From an uncultured Prevotella sp. (GTDB taxonomy: Bacteria; Bacteroidota; Bacteroidia; Bacteroidales; Bacteroidaceae): a DNA stretch of 11,107 nucleotides. The stretch is taken from the NCBI GenBank assembly GCA_900548585.1, contig URLI01000051.1:1-11107 (forward strand), in the 5' to 3' direction. Made by a program: the position numbers and the translations under genes. The notes under the pieces were generated by a model. The model had not been told where the DNA came from. It saw only the letters and a list, made by a program, of their open reading frames with translations, and ran no database searches. The stretch's first letter is position 1, and each line of letters starts with the position of its first letter. Of the stretch, positions 1 through 7,856 are shown in pieces.

Positions 1-4
1 ACAG

Positions 5-54
5 AAAGAGGGTGCGCCATAAATGACCATAGTCAATTATGACACACCCTCTTT
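5..54 (-). terminator. Strong hairpin terminator downstream of glmS
   Basis: Positions 5-22 and 37-54 form an 18-base stem. In plus-strand RNA two positions would be C-A mismatches, but in minus-strand RNA the same two are G-U wobbles, so the stem is fully paired only in the transcript coming from glmS. The 14-base loop holds a further 4-bp inner stem (24-27 with 32-35, TGAC/GTCA). The minus-strand 3' side ends in a short U-rich tract (CUCUUUCUGU). It begins about 45 bases past the glmS stop codon. The wobble asymmetry is my main reason for assigning it to the minus strand. The weak U-tract leaves open an RNA-stabilising or bidirectional role. Confidence 0.8.
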
Positions 55-101
55 TAAATCATCGTCAACCACAAACCGCGCTTCGTTGCGGTGCTTGCAA
101 G

Positions 102-1946
102 TCACTCCACCGTCACACTCTTTGCGAGGTTGCGCGGCTGGTCAACGTTCTTTCCCTTGCACACGGCTGTGTGGTATGCGAGGAGCTGCAGCGGTATCGA
201 CGCTATGAGCGGCTCGAGACACTCGATTGTGTCCGGCAGCTCGATGCACTCGTCGGCGATGTGGCTTATCGTATCGTCCCCCTTGCTCACCAGTGCTATC
301 ACGCGCCCCTTGCGTGCCTTGATCTCCTGTATGTTGCTCAGCACCTTCTCGTACATGGCGTTGTGGGTTGCGATGACAACAACCGGCATGTCAGAGTCGA
401 TGAGCGCGATGGGCCCGTGCTTCATCTCGGCGGCAGGGTAGCCCTCGGCATGTATGTAGCTGATTTCCTTCAGTTTGAGCGCGCCCTCCAGGGCCACGGG
501 ATAATTGTAGCCACGGCCGAGGTAAATGAAGTTGCGGGCGTATGTGAACGTGCGGCTGAGATCCTTCACGCGGTCGTTCACCTTCAGCACCTCCTCTATC
601 TTAGACGGTATGGTGACGAGTTCCTTGACGATGCGCTCGTATTCCGCGCGCGCTATGGTGCCGCGCTCCCATCCCAGGGCGAGCGCGAGCATTGCGAGGA
701 CCGTCACCTGCCCGGTGAAGGCCTTCGTCGAAGCGACACCTATCTCCGGCCCAACGTGTATGTACGACCCAGTGTCGGTGGCACGCGGTATGCTCGAGCC
801 GATGGCGTTGCAGATGCCGTAGATGAACGCCCCGCGCTCCTTCGACAGGTTCACCGCTGCGAGCGTGTCCGCCGTTTCCCCGCTCTGCGATATGGCAATG
901 ACCACATCCTTCTCGCTGACCACCGGATTGCGGTAGCGGAACTCCGACGCATACTCCACCTCAACGGGTATGCGGCACAGGTTCTCAATCAGCTGCTTGC
1001 CGATAAGCCCGGCGTGCCACGACGTCCCGCACGCCACGATGATGATGCGCTCGGCAGCCAGCAGTTGCTTGCGGTAGTCGATCACGGCGCTCAGCGTGAC
1101 GTTGTCGCCCTCGACGTTGACGCGCCCCCTCATGCAGTTTGTGAGGCACTCCGGCTGCTCGAAAATCTCCTTGAGCATGAAGTGCGGATAGCCACACTTC
1201 TCTATCTGCCCGAGGCTTATGTCCACGGTCTTCACCTCGTGCGGCAGCTTGATGTTGTACATATTTACCACCTGCAGTTCCTTGCCGCGCGTCATCACCG
1301 CGATGTTGCCGTCCTCGAGGTAGACCACGCGCGACGTGTATTCTATTATCGGGCTGGCGTCCGAGCCGAGGAAGAACTCGTTCTCGCCAATGCCCACGAC
1401 GAGCGGGCTCTGCTTGCGTGCTGCCACGATAGTGTCAGGGTCGCGCTTGTCTATTATCGCGATGGCGTATGCCCCTATCACCTCGTGCAGCACGAGCTGC
1501 ACGGCGGTGAGCAGGTCGAGCGACTTGCGCTGCTGCACATACTCCACGAACTGCACGAGCACCTCGGTGTCGGTGTCGCTGCGGAAGACGACGCCCTTGT
1601 CCTGCAGTTTCTTCTTCAGGTCGGCATAGTTCTCTATTATGCCGTTGTGGATTATCGCGAGGTTCTTCGACTGAGAGTAATGCGGGTGGGCGTTGCGCGA
1701 CGACGGCTCGCCGTGTGTCGCCCACCGTGTGTGGGCGATGCCCACATTGCCCGACACGTCCTTGTCGGCGCAATAGTTCTCGAGGTCGTCCACCTTCCCC
1801 TTCGTCTTATACACGCTGAGAGCGCCCTTGCCGTTCACAAGGGCAACCCCGGCGCTGTCGTAGCCCCGGTATTCGAGTCTCCTCAGCCCCTTTATAAGTA
1901 TGGGATATGCCTCCCTGCTCCCTAAATAACCTACTATTCCACACAT
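102..1946 (-). CDS. glmS: Glutamine-fructose-6-phosphate aminotransferase (isomerizing)
   Basis: GlmS converts fructose-6-phosphate and glutamine to glucosamine-6-phosphate and glutamate, the first committed step to UDP-GlcNAc, in the cytoplasm. The 614-residue protein is full length. It starts MCGIVGYLG, so Cys2 is the N-terminal nucleophile of the glutaminase domain (about residues 2-225, with HTRWATHG at 72-79). Two SIS sugar-isomerase domains follow (about 290-425 and 460-600). They carry ACGTSWHAG at 305-313, SQSGETADT at 353-361, and the Glu496/His509 region matching the catalytic Glu and His of the family. The C-terminal tail LAKSVTVE (607-614) is the classic GlmS ending with its active-site lysine. 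It lies 38 bases after the upstream gene and before a terminator, so it is probably the last gene of the polysaccharide unit. The 38-base leader is too short for a glmS ribozyme. The gene is markedly GC-rich compared with upstream genes, consistent with a native core gene. Confidence 0.98.
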   Translation of the reverse strand: MCGIVGYLGSREAYPILIKGLRRLEYRGYDSAGVALVNGKGALSVYKTKGKVDDLENYCADKDVSGNVGIAHTRWATHGEPSSRNAHPHYSQSKNLAIIHNGIIENYADLKKKLQDKGVVFRSDTDTEVLVQFVEYVQQRKSLDLLTAVQLVLHEVIGAYAIAIIDKRDPDTIVAARKQSPLVVGIGENEFFLGSDASPIIEYTSRVVYLEDGNIAVMTRGKELQVVNMYNIKLPHEVKTVDISLGQIEKCGYPHFMLKEIFEQPECLTNCMRGRVNVEGDNVTLSAVIDYRKQLLAAERIIIVACGTSWHAGLIGKQLIENLCRIPVEVEYASEFRYRNPVVSEKDVVIAISQSGETADTLAAVNLSKERGAFIYGICNAIGSSIPRATDTGSYIHVGPEIGVASTKAFTGQVTVLAMLALALGWERGTIARAEYERIVKELVTIPSKIEEVLKVNDRVKDLSRTFTYARNFIYLGRGYNYPVALEGALKLKEISYIHAEGYPAAEMKHGPIALIDSDMPVVVIATHNAMYEKVLSNIQEIKARKGRVIALVSKGDDTISHIADECIELPDTIECLEPLIASIPLQLLAYHTAVCKGKNVDQPRNLAKSVTVE

Positions 1947-1984
1947 ATTACATATAATTTATTTGTCACGACTAAAATACATAA

Positions 1985-3103
1985 TCACTTTGCCCTGTTC
2001 ATTCTCCTGCGCCAGAACCAATGACGGATCTTGAAAAAGGGAATCCACAAGACCTCCTCTGGAAAACAACTGAAAAACCTCATGTCATAGCACACGACAC
2101 GCAACATACGATGAATGCTCGTCTCCTTTGACTTGTCACCGAAACGTGTGTCCATGTGACCGAAATTTCCTCTCAAGTCAATCTCCCCAAGCAGCAGCCT
2201 GCCGGCCTTGGCATCAGCCTCGACATACATGTATTCGCTTTCCATTCCGAACACCTCATGCAAGACCCACATCACCGCACCCGCGAAGCGCGACATCCCC
2301 GAGCGCCTTATTGTCAATACGGCGTCTTCCTGCCCGGCCATGTCCGCAGGAACACTCCGCAGGACATAATAGTAGTCCATCAGTTGCCTTAGCCCAACGC
2401 CTTCCTCAAAAAAATGCTTGTATATGTGGCAAAGCTGGAACACGATGTTGAACTCCCTTGTCGGCACAGCCATCTCGCCAAATTCGTTGCTGCGCGTGTT
2501 CTGGAACTGCCGCTCCGCGTTTTCGAGGAACCAGCGCTGCAGGCGTTTGTTGCGGTATGGCGTGTATAGGAATGCCGGGCGGTAATGCACCTCGATCGCA
2601 ACGTCTTTCATAACGGGGAAATCAATGTGATGGTATGTGGCTTCTGATCCGGGCGAGAACCTGCGGACATATTTCACGACGTGAGACACGGCGTCGTCCA
2701 CGCGCCCGCTTTCAAAGCCGTCAGGCAGGACCCATACATCCACGTCGCCGCCCATGCGCCTTTTGCGCAAATGCTCCGGATAGAGCATTGCGTTGCCCTG
2801 TCCCTTAAGCACACATGCCCCGAAGCCGTCACGGCGCAAGTTGCGGACTGTCCTGACGGATGCCTCGTTGAGTTTCGCGTTGTCTCTCTCTATTTGCTGC
2901 ACGCACATATACAGGCTCAGTATCACCTCGCGCGGCGGCCGCTGGCTGGCAGGCAAACGCTCGATGGCAGAGAAGGCCACCCCGACGAGTGCCTGCTTGT
3001 GGGCCGTCACGGCGAGAGCCTCCCATTCCTCCTCCGTCGGCGCCGTGTCAAATCTGTCCTTGCGCCCAATCGCAATCATGATAAGCTCGATGAACTGTTT
3101 CAT
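1985..3103 (-). CDS. Nucleotidyltransferase-fold protein (NTP_transf_5 family)
   Basis: This 372-residue protein matches the pattern of the NTP_transf_5 family (PF14907), which is found in polysaccharide and peptide-modification loci and whose substrate is mostly unknown. The nucleotidyltransferase signature is visible: VLKGQGNAMLYP (98-109), then GGDVDVW (118-124) with Asp120 and Asp122 as the expected metal ligands, and IEVHYRP (170-176) with Glu171 as the likely third carboxylate. A mostly helical C-terminal region follows and ends in a basic segment (FKIRHWFWRRRMNR). I see no signal peptide or membrane segment. Its ATG overlaps the stop of the upstream glycosyltransferase by 4 bases, implying translational coupling. 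The catalytic residues appear intact, so an active nucleotidyl- or sugar-phosphate-transfer role in building or tailoring the polysaccharide is plausible, but the reaction cannot be named from sequence. Confidence 0.85.
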   Translation of the reverse strand: MKQFIELIMIAIGRKDRFDTAPTEEEWEALAVTAHKQALVGVAFSAIERLPASQRPPREVILSLYMCVQQIERDNAKLNEASVRTVRNLRRDGFGACVLKGQGNAMLYPEHLRKRRMGGDVDVWVLPDGFESGRVDDAVSHVVKYVRRFSPGSEATYHHIDFPVMKDVAIEVHYRPAFLYTPYRNKRLQRWFLENAERQFQNTRSNEFGEMAVPTREFNIVFQLCHIYKHFFEEGVGLRQLMDYYYVLRSVPADMAGQEDAVLTIRRSGMSRFAGAVMWVLHEVFGMESEYMYVEADAKAGRLLLGEIDLRGNFGHMDTRFGDKSKETSIHRMLRVVCYDMRFFSCFPEEVLWIPFFKIRHWFWRRRMNRAK

Positions 3104-4074
3104 CCTTTTATGTAATCCCTTATTATTTTGTCATAGAATGTCGTGCCGGCATGTCCTTCTGCCGGCCTAATCCTGTAGTTCAGTTTGTGGAATGCACAGA
3201 CGGACACGAGTTTCTCCATCCATGCATCGTCATACTCTTCCCTTATCCTACTGCCAAGCATAAGGGCAAGGCTGTTGTCGTTCCAGGGCATCGCAGCCAT
3301 CGCATCAGGACACGCTTTTATGATCATGGAAAAGAAAAGATGGAAAATGTAATAGTCCATTACGCAGTCATAGTCACGCCAGTACTGGTATAACATGTCG
3401 CGCAGCACGAGCAGTGCCAAATTGTTTGTACACGAGGTTATGAACCAATTGGAAAAGCCTCTCAGCCTGCCAGTTCGCCTCTCACGGTACTGGAACAGGA
3501 ATAGGTCGCAGTCAAGCACGCGCCCCGGGAAGTTGCTACCGGTGCACAGCACCGTCGAGTCAATCCACGTCCCCGCGTGCTTTATGAGCAGTTCGAGGCG
3601 TATAATGTCCGAGAACTGCTGGTGTGGGATTTTCCCCTCCTTGTGTTTCCTTACTATATGTTCCGGAAGGGTTATGAAATCGCCGTATGTCCCCGACGAA
3701 ATAACCTCAACGCATTTCCCGGTAAGGTTGCGTCTCTGAGATTCGCAGCATGCCTTTACAAGTGGCGGAGCCTCGTCGATTCCCTGAAGCCAGCAGAACC
3801 ACACCTTGTCTGAACGCTCATGCGGTAGTTCGGCGGCTCTGTATTTCTCTATAAGGCTGTGCATCAAAGGCTCGTAACGCCTGCGCAGCACAGGCTGTAC
3901 TTTCCGCTCCAACGCGGGATAGACCTCCTTGGCCGGCAGTCTCCTTGTGCAAACACGCACGACCTCTCTGGCGAGAGTAGGCAACGCCCCGATCCTTGCA
4001 TATTCCCCGAGGAGGGTGAAGCCGCCCAGCTGACGGAATCTCCCGACAAGTTTTCTGGTCTCCAAGCCCATCAC
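3100..4074 (-). CDS. Capsular polysaccharide synthesis glycosyltransferase (Caps_synth, PF05704)
   Basis: This 324-residue protein has the hallmarks of the Caps_synth family, a GT-A fold group related to GT32. The N-terminal motif VWFCWLQGIDEAPPLVKAC is at 91-109. The core SDIIRLELLIKHAGTWIDST is at 155-174, where the family usually has a GGxWxDAT-type pattern; Asp172 is the likely metal or sugar-nucleotide ligand. The first 80 or so residues are a basic, helical extension ahead of the catalytic domain, as is common in this family. There is no clear membrane segment, so it probably acts at the cytoplasmic face. It overlaps both neighbours by 4 bases (4071-4074 and 3100-3103), so it is part of the tightly coupled block. 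The donor sugar is unknown. The third residue of the usual GG pair is changed (HAGTW), which is a mild variation. Confidence 0.9.
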   Translation of the reverse strand: MMGLETRKLVGRFRQLGGFTLLGEYARIGALPTLAREVVRVCTRRLPAKEVYPALERKVQPVLRRRYEPLMHSLIEKYRAAELPHERSDKVWFCWLQGIDEAPPLVKACCESQRRNLTGKCVEVISSGTYGDFITLPEHIVRKHKEGKIPHQQFSDIIRLELLIKHAGTWIDSTVLCTGSNFPGRVLDCDLFLFQYRERRTGRLRGFSNWFITSCTNNLALLVLRDMLYQYWRDYDCVMDYYIFHLFFSMIIKACPDAMAAMPWNDNSLALMLGSRIREEYDDAWMEKLVSVCAFHKLNYRIRPAEGHAGTTFYDKIIRDYIKG

Positions 4075-4889
4075 ATTTCCCTCATTACATTAAACAAGAA
4101 CAGTACATTTCCGATGATATACCTACGCCACATACGTTTAGGCTCTTTCATCAGGCGGTATAGCCATTCCAAGGAGTGTTCCTGCCACCACAGCGGAGCG
4201 CGCCTGGCAGTGCCGGCAAAGAAGTCGAACACCGCGCCAATCGTTCCGCAATGGCAGTTGATGTCCAGTTCGTTCCAATGCGCGTAAGCCCACTTCTCCT
4301 GCTTGGGCGCCGTCATGCCAATCCACAGCAGGTCCGGCCTGGCATCGTTTATCGCCCGTATGATGGTAGCGTTGTCCTCATCGTTGAACTCCGGCTTGTA
4401 GGGTGGGGAATAAGTGACGACCTCGAGATTTGGATATGTTTTTGCGGCATTGTCGCGTATCAGCCCCAGCACCTTGTCGGAACTCCCCATGAACATCACC
4501 CTCGGCTGTCTTCTTCCGTCCTTGCATGTTCCAGCAGTGGCATCATCCTCCATTCCATTCCCCCTTGCCTTGCCAATGTCATTCAGCCGCCCCATCTCGA
4601 ATACGAACAAGTCCCAGCCCGCTATTCTCTCCTCCGGCCGCGACTTCGCCCTCAGCCACCCACACGCCTTGACGATGCTCGCCCCGTCCGGTATCAGAGC
4701 GCCGCCTTTCATAAGCGCCTCGGCAAACAGCGGGTCGCGCAGCGCCGTGTTGTATGAATGGGCGTTGATGGTGTTGATGAGGAGTTTTCCCTGCGGCAAC
4801 ATTCCAAGTTCCTTCTTGGAAGTGACAATGTCCAAGGACTTCAGTTTGAAACGCAAATAATCTGGCATGACTTTCCGCAATCTTGTCAT
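4071..4889 (-). CDS. WecG/TagA/CpsF family glycosyltransferase (GT26)
   Basis: GT26 enzymes transfer sugars such as ManNAc, ManNAcA or glucose to a lipid-linked acceptor at the inner face of the cytoplasmic membrane. The 272-residue protein shows the family order: INTINAHSYNTA (38-49), IPDGASIVKACG (66-77) with the conserved Asp68, EERIAGWDLF (86-95), VMFMGSS (131-137), IGMTAPKQEKW (190-200) and GTIGAVFDFFAGTARRAPLW (215-234). The C-terminal segment, rich in Arg and aromatic residues (249-272), resembles the membrane-docking tail of TagA-like enzymes. Residues about 104-129 form a hydrophilic, low-complexity loop that looks longer than usual before the VMFMGSS strand. It is coupled by 4-base ATGA overlaps to the acetyltransferase before it and the Caps_synth gene after it. 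The family is certain; the sugar is not. Confidence 0.95.
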   Translation of the reverse strand: MTRLRKVMPDYLRFKLKSLDIVTSKKELGMLPQGKLLINTINAHSYNTALRDPLFAEALMKGGALIPDGASIVKACGWLRAKSRPEERIAGWDLFVFEMGRLNDIGKARGNGMEDDATAGTCKDGRRQPRVMFMGSSDKVLGLIRDNAAKTYPNLEVVTYSPPYKPEFNDEDNATIIRAINDARPDLLWIGMTAPKQEKWAYAHWNELDINCHCGTIGAVFDFFAGTARRAPLWWQEHSLEWLYRLMKEPKRMWRRYIIGNVLFLFNVMREM

Positions 4890-5428
4890 TTGCTGCTTAT
4901 TTCCATAAGATGTCTTTCAAGTTCCTGAGCGCTCTCGAACCTTGAATGAATTTTCCTCGCTGGCACTCCAGCGTAAATTGAATATGGTTCCGTATCGCGT
5001 GTAACCACGCTGCCCGCAGCGATTATTGAGCCATCGGCAATGTTCACGCCACTCATAACTATCGCGCCAAATCCTACCCATACGTCGTTGCCGATTGTCG
5101 TCATCTCGCCGATTCCCCTCCAATCGTACTCCTTGTCGCGTATGGAATCTGCCAGCCTGACCATAACGCCTGCTTGCTGATAGTTATGGTCATAACGCCC
5201 CACAATCCCGACATGATTTGCAAGTATCACACCATTTCCGATACGGCAGTTTGTCTCTATTATCGAGTATTTCCCAATATAAAAATCGTCACCAATCGTT
5301 ATCTCATCACGGGCCCACATGAATACACCCCGGCCGCAATGAAACCTCTTGCCAATCCTGTATCTGCGCCAAACCACATGCTTATACCATTGGTCACGCA
5401 ACTTCTTAAACGCGCCTGTGAACATCAT
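4886..5428 (-). CDS. Hexapeptide-repeat O-acetyltransferase (LbH family)
   Basis: This 180-residue protein has a left-handed beta-helix built from isoleucine/valine-rich hexapeptide repeats (about 43-75 and 108-145). The C-terminal pattern GNDVWVGFGAIVMSGVNIAD (113-132), then GSVVTRD and YAGVPARKI (152-160), is diagnostic of the maltose/galactoside/NodL/WcaF-type acetyltransferases. These transfer acetyl from acetyl-CoA to a sugar hydroxyl. The RYDHNYQQ stretch (78-85) contains His81 at the place where these enzymes carry the catalytic histidine. A cytoplasmic trimer is expected. The start gives ATGATG: the first ATG overlaps the preceding TGA by 4 bases, and the second (Met2) is an equally possible start. 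It likely O-acetylates a sugar of the repeat unit. Confidence 0.93.
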   Translation of the reverse strand: MMFTGAFKKLRDQWYKHVVWRRYRIGKRFHCGRGVFMWARDEITIGDDFYIGKYSIIETNCRIGNGVILANHVGIVGRYDHNYQQAGVMVRLADSIRDKEYDWRGIGEMTTIGNDVWVGFGAIVMSGVNIADGSIIAAGSVVTRDTEPYSIYAGVPARKIHSRFESAQELERHLMEISSK

Positions 5429-6576
5429 CCCGCTGCAAGCAAACTTTCCAAGTCTTCCCTGAGATGGCTTACAGCCAATCTCTCAAACCGCTTGTCATAT
5501 TCCGATACCTTGTCGCGCTCGAGCGCCAGTGCGTCCAGCATACGTTTGGCGAAGGCATTCTCGTCGCGTGTGTCAACGACATATCCGTTTACACCGTCTT
5601 TCACCATTTCACGAGCGCTGCTGAAAGCCGTAACAACACACGGTACACCGCAGGCGCACGCCTCCACCAGCGTGGTTGACCAGCCTTCCGCCATGGAGCC
5701 CATGACAAACACGTCTGCCGTGTTTAGCCATTTGGCAATGTCGCGCGGTGTCTTCTTTCCCAAGAGAACGACTGCCCCCTCGAGACCAATGTTGCTTACA
5801 TAATCCCTTATCTTGCCATGATCCTCGCCATCACCAATGAAATAAAGCCGCGCGTCGTCCACATTCCGCCTAACTAAACTGAAAGCGTCAATCATAAGTT
5901 TCCAGCCCTTGAACCAGCCAAGACGCCCCACCGTGAGGAAAACCGTTTCGCCTTGCTTTAGTTCCCTCGACACGCCATAAACAGCATCGTCGTAACGTGT
6001 CGGGAACTCAATCACCTCGTCTGCACTTATCCTACCGCCACTCCTGGCGGAAAACGCCTTGCGGTCATCATGGTCTGCGGCAGCCAACAACTTTCTCGCC
6101 TTCGCGGCCTTGGGCATGAGGAAAAAGCGGTCGTAAATACCGGCAAGCCTGCGAGCCCATGGGTATCGCGATATGCTAAGGGGGTTCTCCACCCCAGGCA
6201 TTATATAACATGTCTTCGACATGTACTTGTCGGGGATGAAATACATCACCTCAGGTTTGTGGGTGACGATCCAATCAAAGTCGCTACCTCCCAATATCTT
6301 GCCTATATACCTCTTAATATAGAAACAATTCTTTATGCGCTCTGGTATAACCGGACGCTTGGCGGATGGAACTATTCTTGCCATAGAGAAATAGTCATAA
6401 TAAACGCCGGCAATATTTCTCTTTGTCCATTTACCCACTGCGGTATCCCCATCGGTCGTGATCCCGGCAAGCAACAACTCATTGCCAAAAGCGCTCAGCA
6501 TATTCCTGTAGAAATTCAATATGCCTCCGGTGGGGTAATCCTCGTAATTAACGTTGTCTATCAGAAGTATCCTCAT
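5425..6576 (-). CDS. Glycosyltransferase family 4 (GT-B)
   Basis: This 383-residue protein is a GT4-type retaining glycosyltransferase. The N-terminal Rossmann domain starts MRILLIDNVNYEDYPTGGI, with the glycine loop that contacts acceptor and donor. The C-terminal domain begins at VFLTVGRLGWFKGWKLMIDA (212-231), continues through YFIGDGEDHGKI (245-256), and contains EGWSTTLVEACACGVPCV (297-314). Glu297 and Glu305 form the EX7E motif that binds the donor nucleotide sugar. No signal peptide is present; it should act at the cytoplasmic membrane face on a lipid-linked intermediate. It starts 5 bases after the Wzy-like gene ends and overlaps the acetyltransferase by 4 bases. The donor and linkage cannot be read from sequence. 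Confidence 0.95.
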   Translation of the reverse strand: MRILLIDNVNYEDYPTGGILNFYRNMLSAFGNELLLAGITTDGDTAVGKWTKRNIAGVYYDYFSMARIVPSAKRPVIPERIKNCFYIKRYIGKILGGSDFDWIVTHKPEVMYFIPDKYMSKTCYIMPGVENPLSISRYPWARRLAGIYDRFFLMPKAAKARKLLAAADHDDRKAFSARSGGRISADEVIEFPTRYDDAVYGVSRELKQGETVFLTVGRLGWFKGWKLMIDAFSLVRRNVDDARLYFIGDGEDHGKIRDYVSNIGLEGAVVLLGKKTPRDIAKWLNTADVFVMGSMAEGWSTTLVEACACGVPCVVTAFSSAREMVKDGVNGYVVDTRDENAFAKRMLDALALERDKVSEYDKRFERLAVSHLREDLESLLAAG

Positions 6577-6581
6577 GCCTA

Positions 6582-7793
6582 CTATGACTTTTCAACGGCT
6601 TCCACGGATTGCACGCTATATTGTGTCAAAGTCCTCCTCGCATTTCCGCGTACTGTGCCAGCCCCGCGTATTGCCATTGCAAGCAACATGAAATACCCCA
6701 TGCCCTTGCCGGACAAATAACTTGTGTCTGCCACGCCTTCCAAGAAAAGGGCCAAGACGCACATAAATGCAAGTTTGTATTTAAGCAAGTTCCCTATTTT
6801 GTCGATTTCCCGGTAACGCCTTATCCAGAACCACAGGAAAAAGAAAATGCCAAACAGGCCGAATTCCGCAAGTGTCGGGAAATAGGCATCGGCAAGAAAC
6901 CAATACCAGTCAGGACTCAATCCCCAGATGTTGTTCAACTTATATTTATAGTAAAGTGGTGAATAATGCACCGCAGCGGCATTGGTGGCGAAACTACCCA
7001 ATCCACTCCCAAACGGAATATAGTCCTTGAAGATGATTGTGACGGCAGTGGTGTATGTGGCAGGTCTGGCCTTCATCTCCGAAACATTTTCATATTCGAA
7101 TCCTTCCACATAATATGCATTGAACTTATACCATGTAAAGAACAATACCGCCACAGAGAGCACCCCTATCCTGACATAAGTCAACAGGTTGCCTAAACGG
7201 AATTTGTCCTTAAGGAAGAAAACAATGCCGATAAACACAACATACTCCCCATAGAACTTTGATTTTCCAGACAACAATCCGAGTGTGGCAATGGCAAGGC
7301 CTATATAAATGTGTTTTTTCCTGTCTCCCCGGAAAAACATATACAACAAGGCAAACTGGAAACACGCCTGCCCTATCGTTGCGTCTTCCATGCCAAAATT
7401 AAATCCGGCGAAATAGGCAAAGACGCTCAGCGCATATATGCATATTATGGCTTTTTGCTGCCGTTTGCTGAAAGATGGAGCAAGCAAGTAAGTGCAGAAG
7501 AATATAACGTAAGGACGCACCTGCTGCTGGAGATCAAGGAAAACCGCCTGTGGGACATTGATCGCCATCACGAGGGAATAAACCAAATAAAACAGCATCA
7601 ATGCCACATATACATATATCTCTTTCTTTATTACATGCCCGGATGTCTTCTTTACTAAGGTGAAAAGAAGAAGCCCCAGGGTCATGAACTCATCAATGTA
7701 CTGCAGCCCTGGCCGGTCATAAAACAAGATGCAGAAAGGAAGGTATAAAACCCAGAACCAAGTAAAAAAAGTGCTTGTCCTCATCACTGCCAT
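6582..7793 (-). CDS. O-antigen/capsule polymerase, Wzy-like (multi-spanning membrane protein)
   Basis: This 403-residue protein is hydrophobic almost throughout, with about 10-11 predicted membrane spans (for example 8-24, 35-47, 60-78, 94-106, 116-132, 162-174, 183-194, 205-220, 310-324, 338-352 and 364-376). One large polar loop lies at about 221-305. That loop contains KARPATYTTAVTIIFKDYIP (241-260) followed by FGSGLGSF (261-268), a layout typical of Wzy/O-antigen ligase-type proteins, where arginines in the periplasmic loop handle undecaprenyl-linked repeat units. It would polymerise repeat units at the periplasmic face. The A-rich start context (AAAAAATG) is usual for Bacteroidetes; Met4 is an alternative start. 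As the only polymerase-like gene here it points to a Wzy-dependent pathway. Ligase function cannot be excluded because sequence conservation is low in this class. Confidence 0.85.
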   Translation of the reverse strand: MAVMRTSTFFTWFWVLYLPFCILFYDRPGLQYIDEFMTLGLLLFTLVKKTSGHVIKKEIYVYVALMLFYLVYSLVMAINVPQAVFLDLQQQVRPYVIFFCTYLLAPSFSKRQQKAIICIYALSVFAYFAGFNFGMEDATIGQACFQFALLYMFFRGDRKKHIYIGLAIATLGLLSGKSKFYGEYVVFIGIVFFLKDKFRLGNLLTYVRIGVLSVAVLFFTWYKFNAYYVEGFEYENVSEMKARPATYTTAVTIIFKDYIPFGSGLGSFATNAAAVHYSPLYYKYKLNNIWGLSPDWYWFLADAYFPTLAEFGLFGIFFFLWFWIRRYREIDKIGNLLKYKLAFMCVLALFLEGVADTSYLSGKGMGYFMLLAMAIRGAGTVRGNARRTLTQYSVQSVEAVEKS

Positions 7794-7830
7794 TTTTTAA
7801 TTTCGTTTTACTTAACAAGAAAAGTCATAC

Positions 7831-7847
7831 AAACAGCCCCACTGTTT
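7831..7847 (-). repeat. Short inverted repeat in the GT32-wzy gap
   Basis: The 63-base gap between the GT32-like gene and the polymerase contains a 6-bp stem (AAACAG with CTGTTT, 7831-7836 and 7842-7847) around a 5-base loop. A T-rich stretch lies downstream in the minus direction. It is too short to call a terminator with confidence; it may attenuate or process the transcript, or be chance. Confidence 0.3.
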
Positions 7848-7856
7848 CGCTCACCT

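Noticed and set aside
39..1925. A 628-codon open frame on the plus strand, opposite glmS
   Set aside because: It is fully antisense to an unmistakable glmS and its translation (rich in Arg, His, Val, Leu) has no recognisable domain. Long antisense frames are expected opposite GC-rich genes with strong third-position bias.
1947..1984. Possible promoter or glmS ribozyme upstream of glmS
   Set aside because: The gap is only 38 bases, has no clear TTTG/TAnnTTTG pair (nearest is TATTTTAG with no matching upstream box), and is far too short for the ribozyme.
4176..4757. A 193-codon plus-strand open frame opposite the GT26 gene
   Set aside because: Antisense shadow of a clearly conserved gene; no domain-like pattern in the translation.
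6070..6720. A 216-codon plus-strand open frame opposite the GT4 gene and the end of the polymerase gene
   Set aside because: It spans the junction of two good minus-strand genes and shows no family motif.
7794..7856. Possible internal promoter ahead of the polymerase gene
   Set aside because: A TTTG is present, but the sequence 19 bases downstream (TAAAACGA) is a poor match to the TAnnTTTG box.
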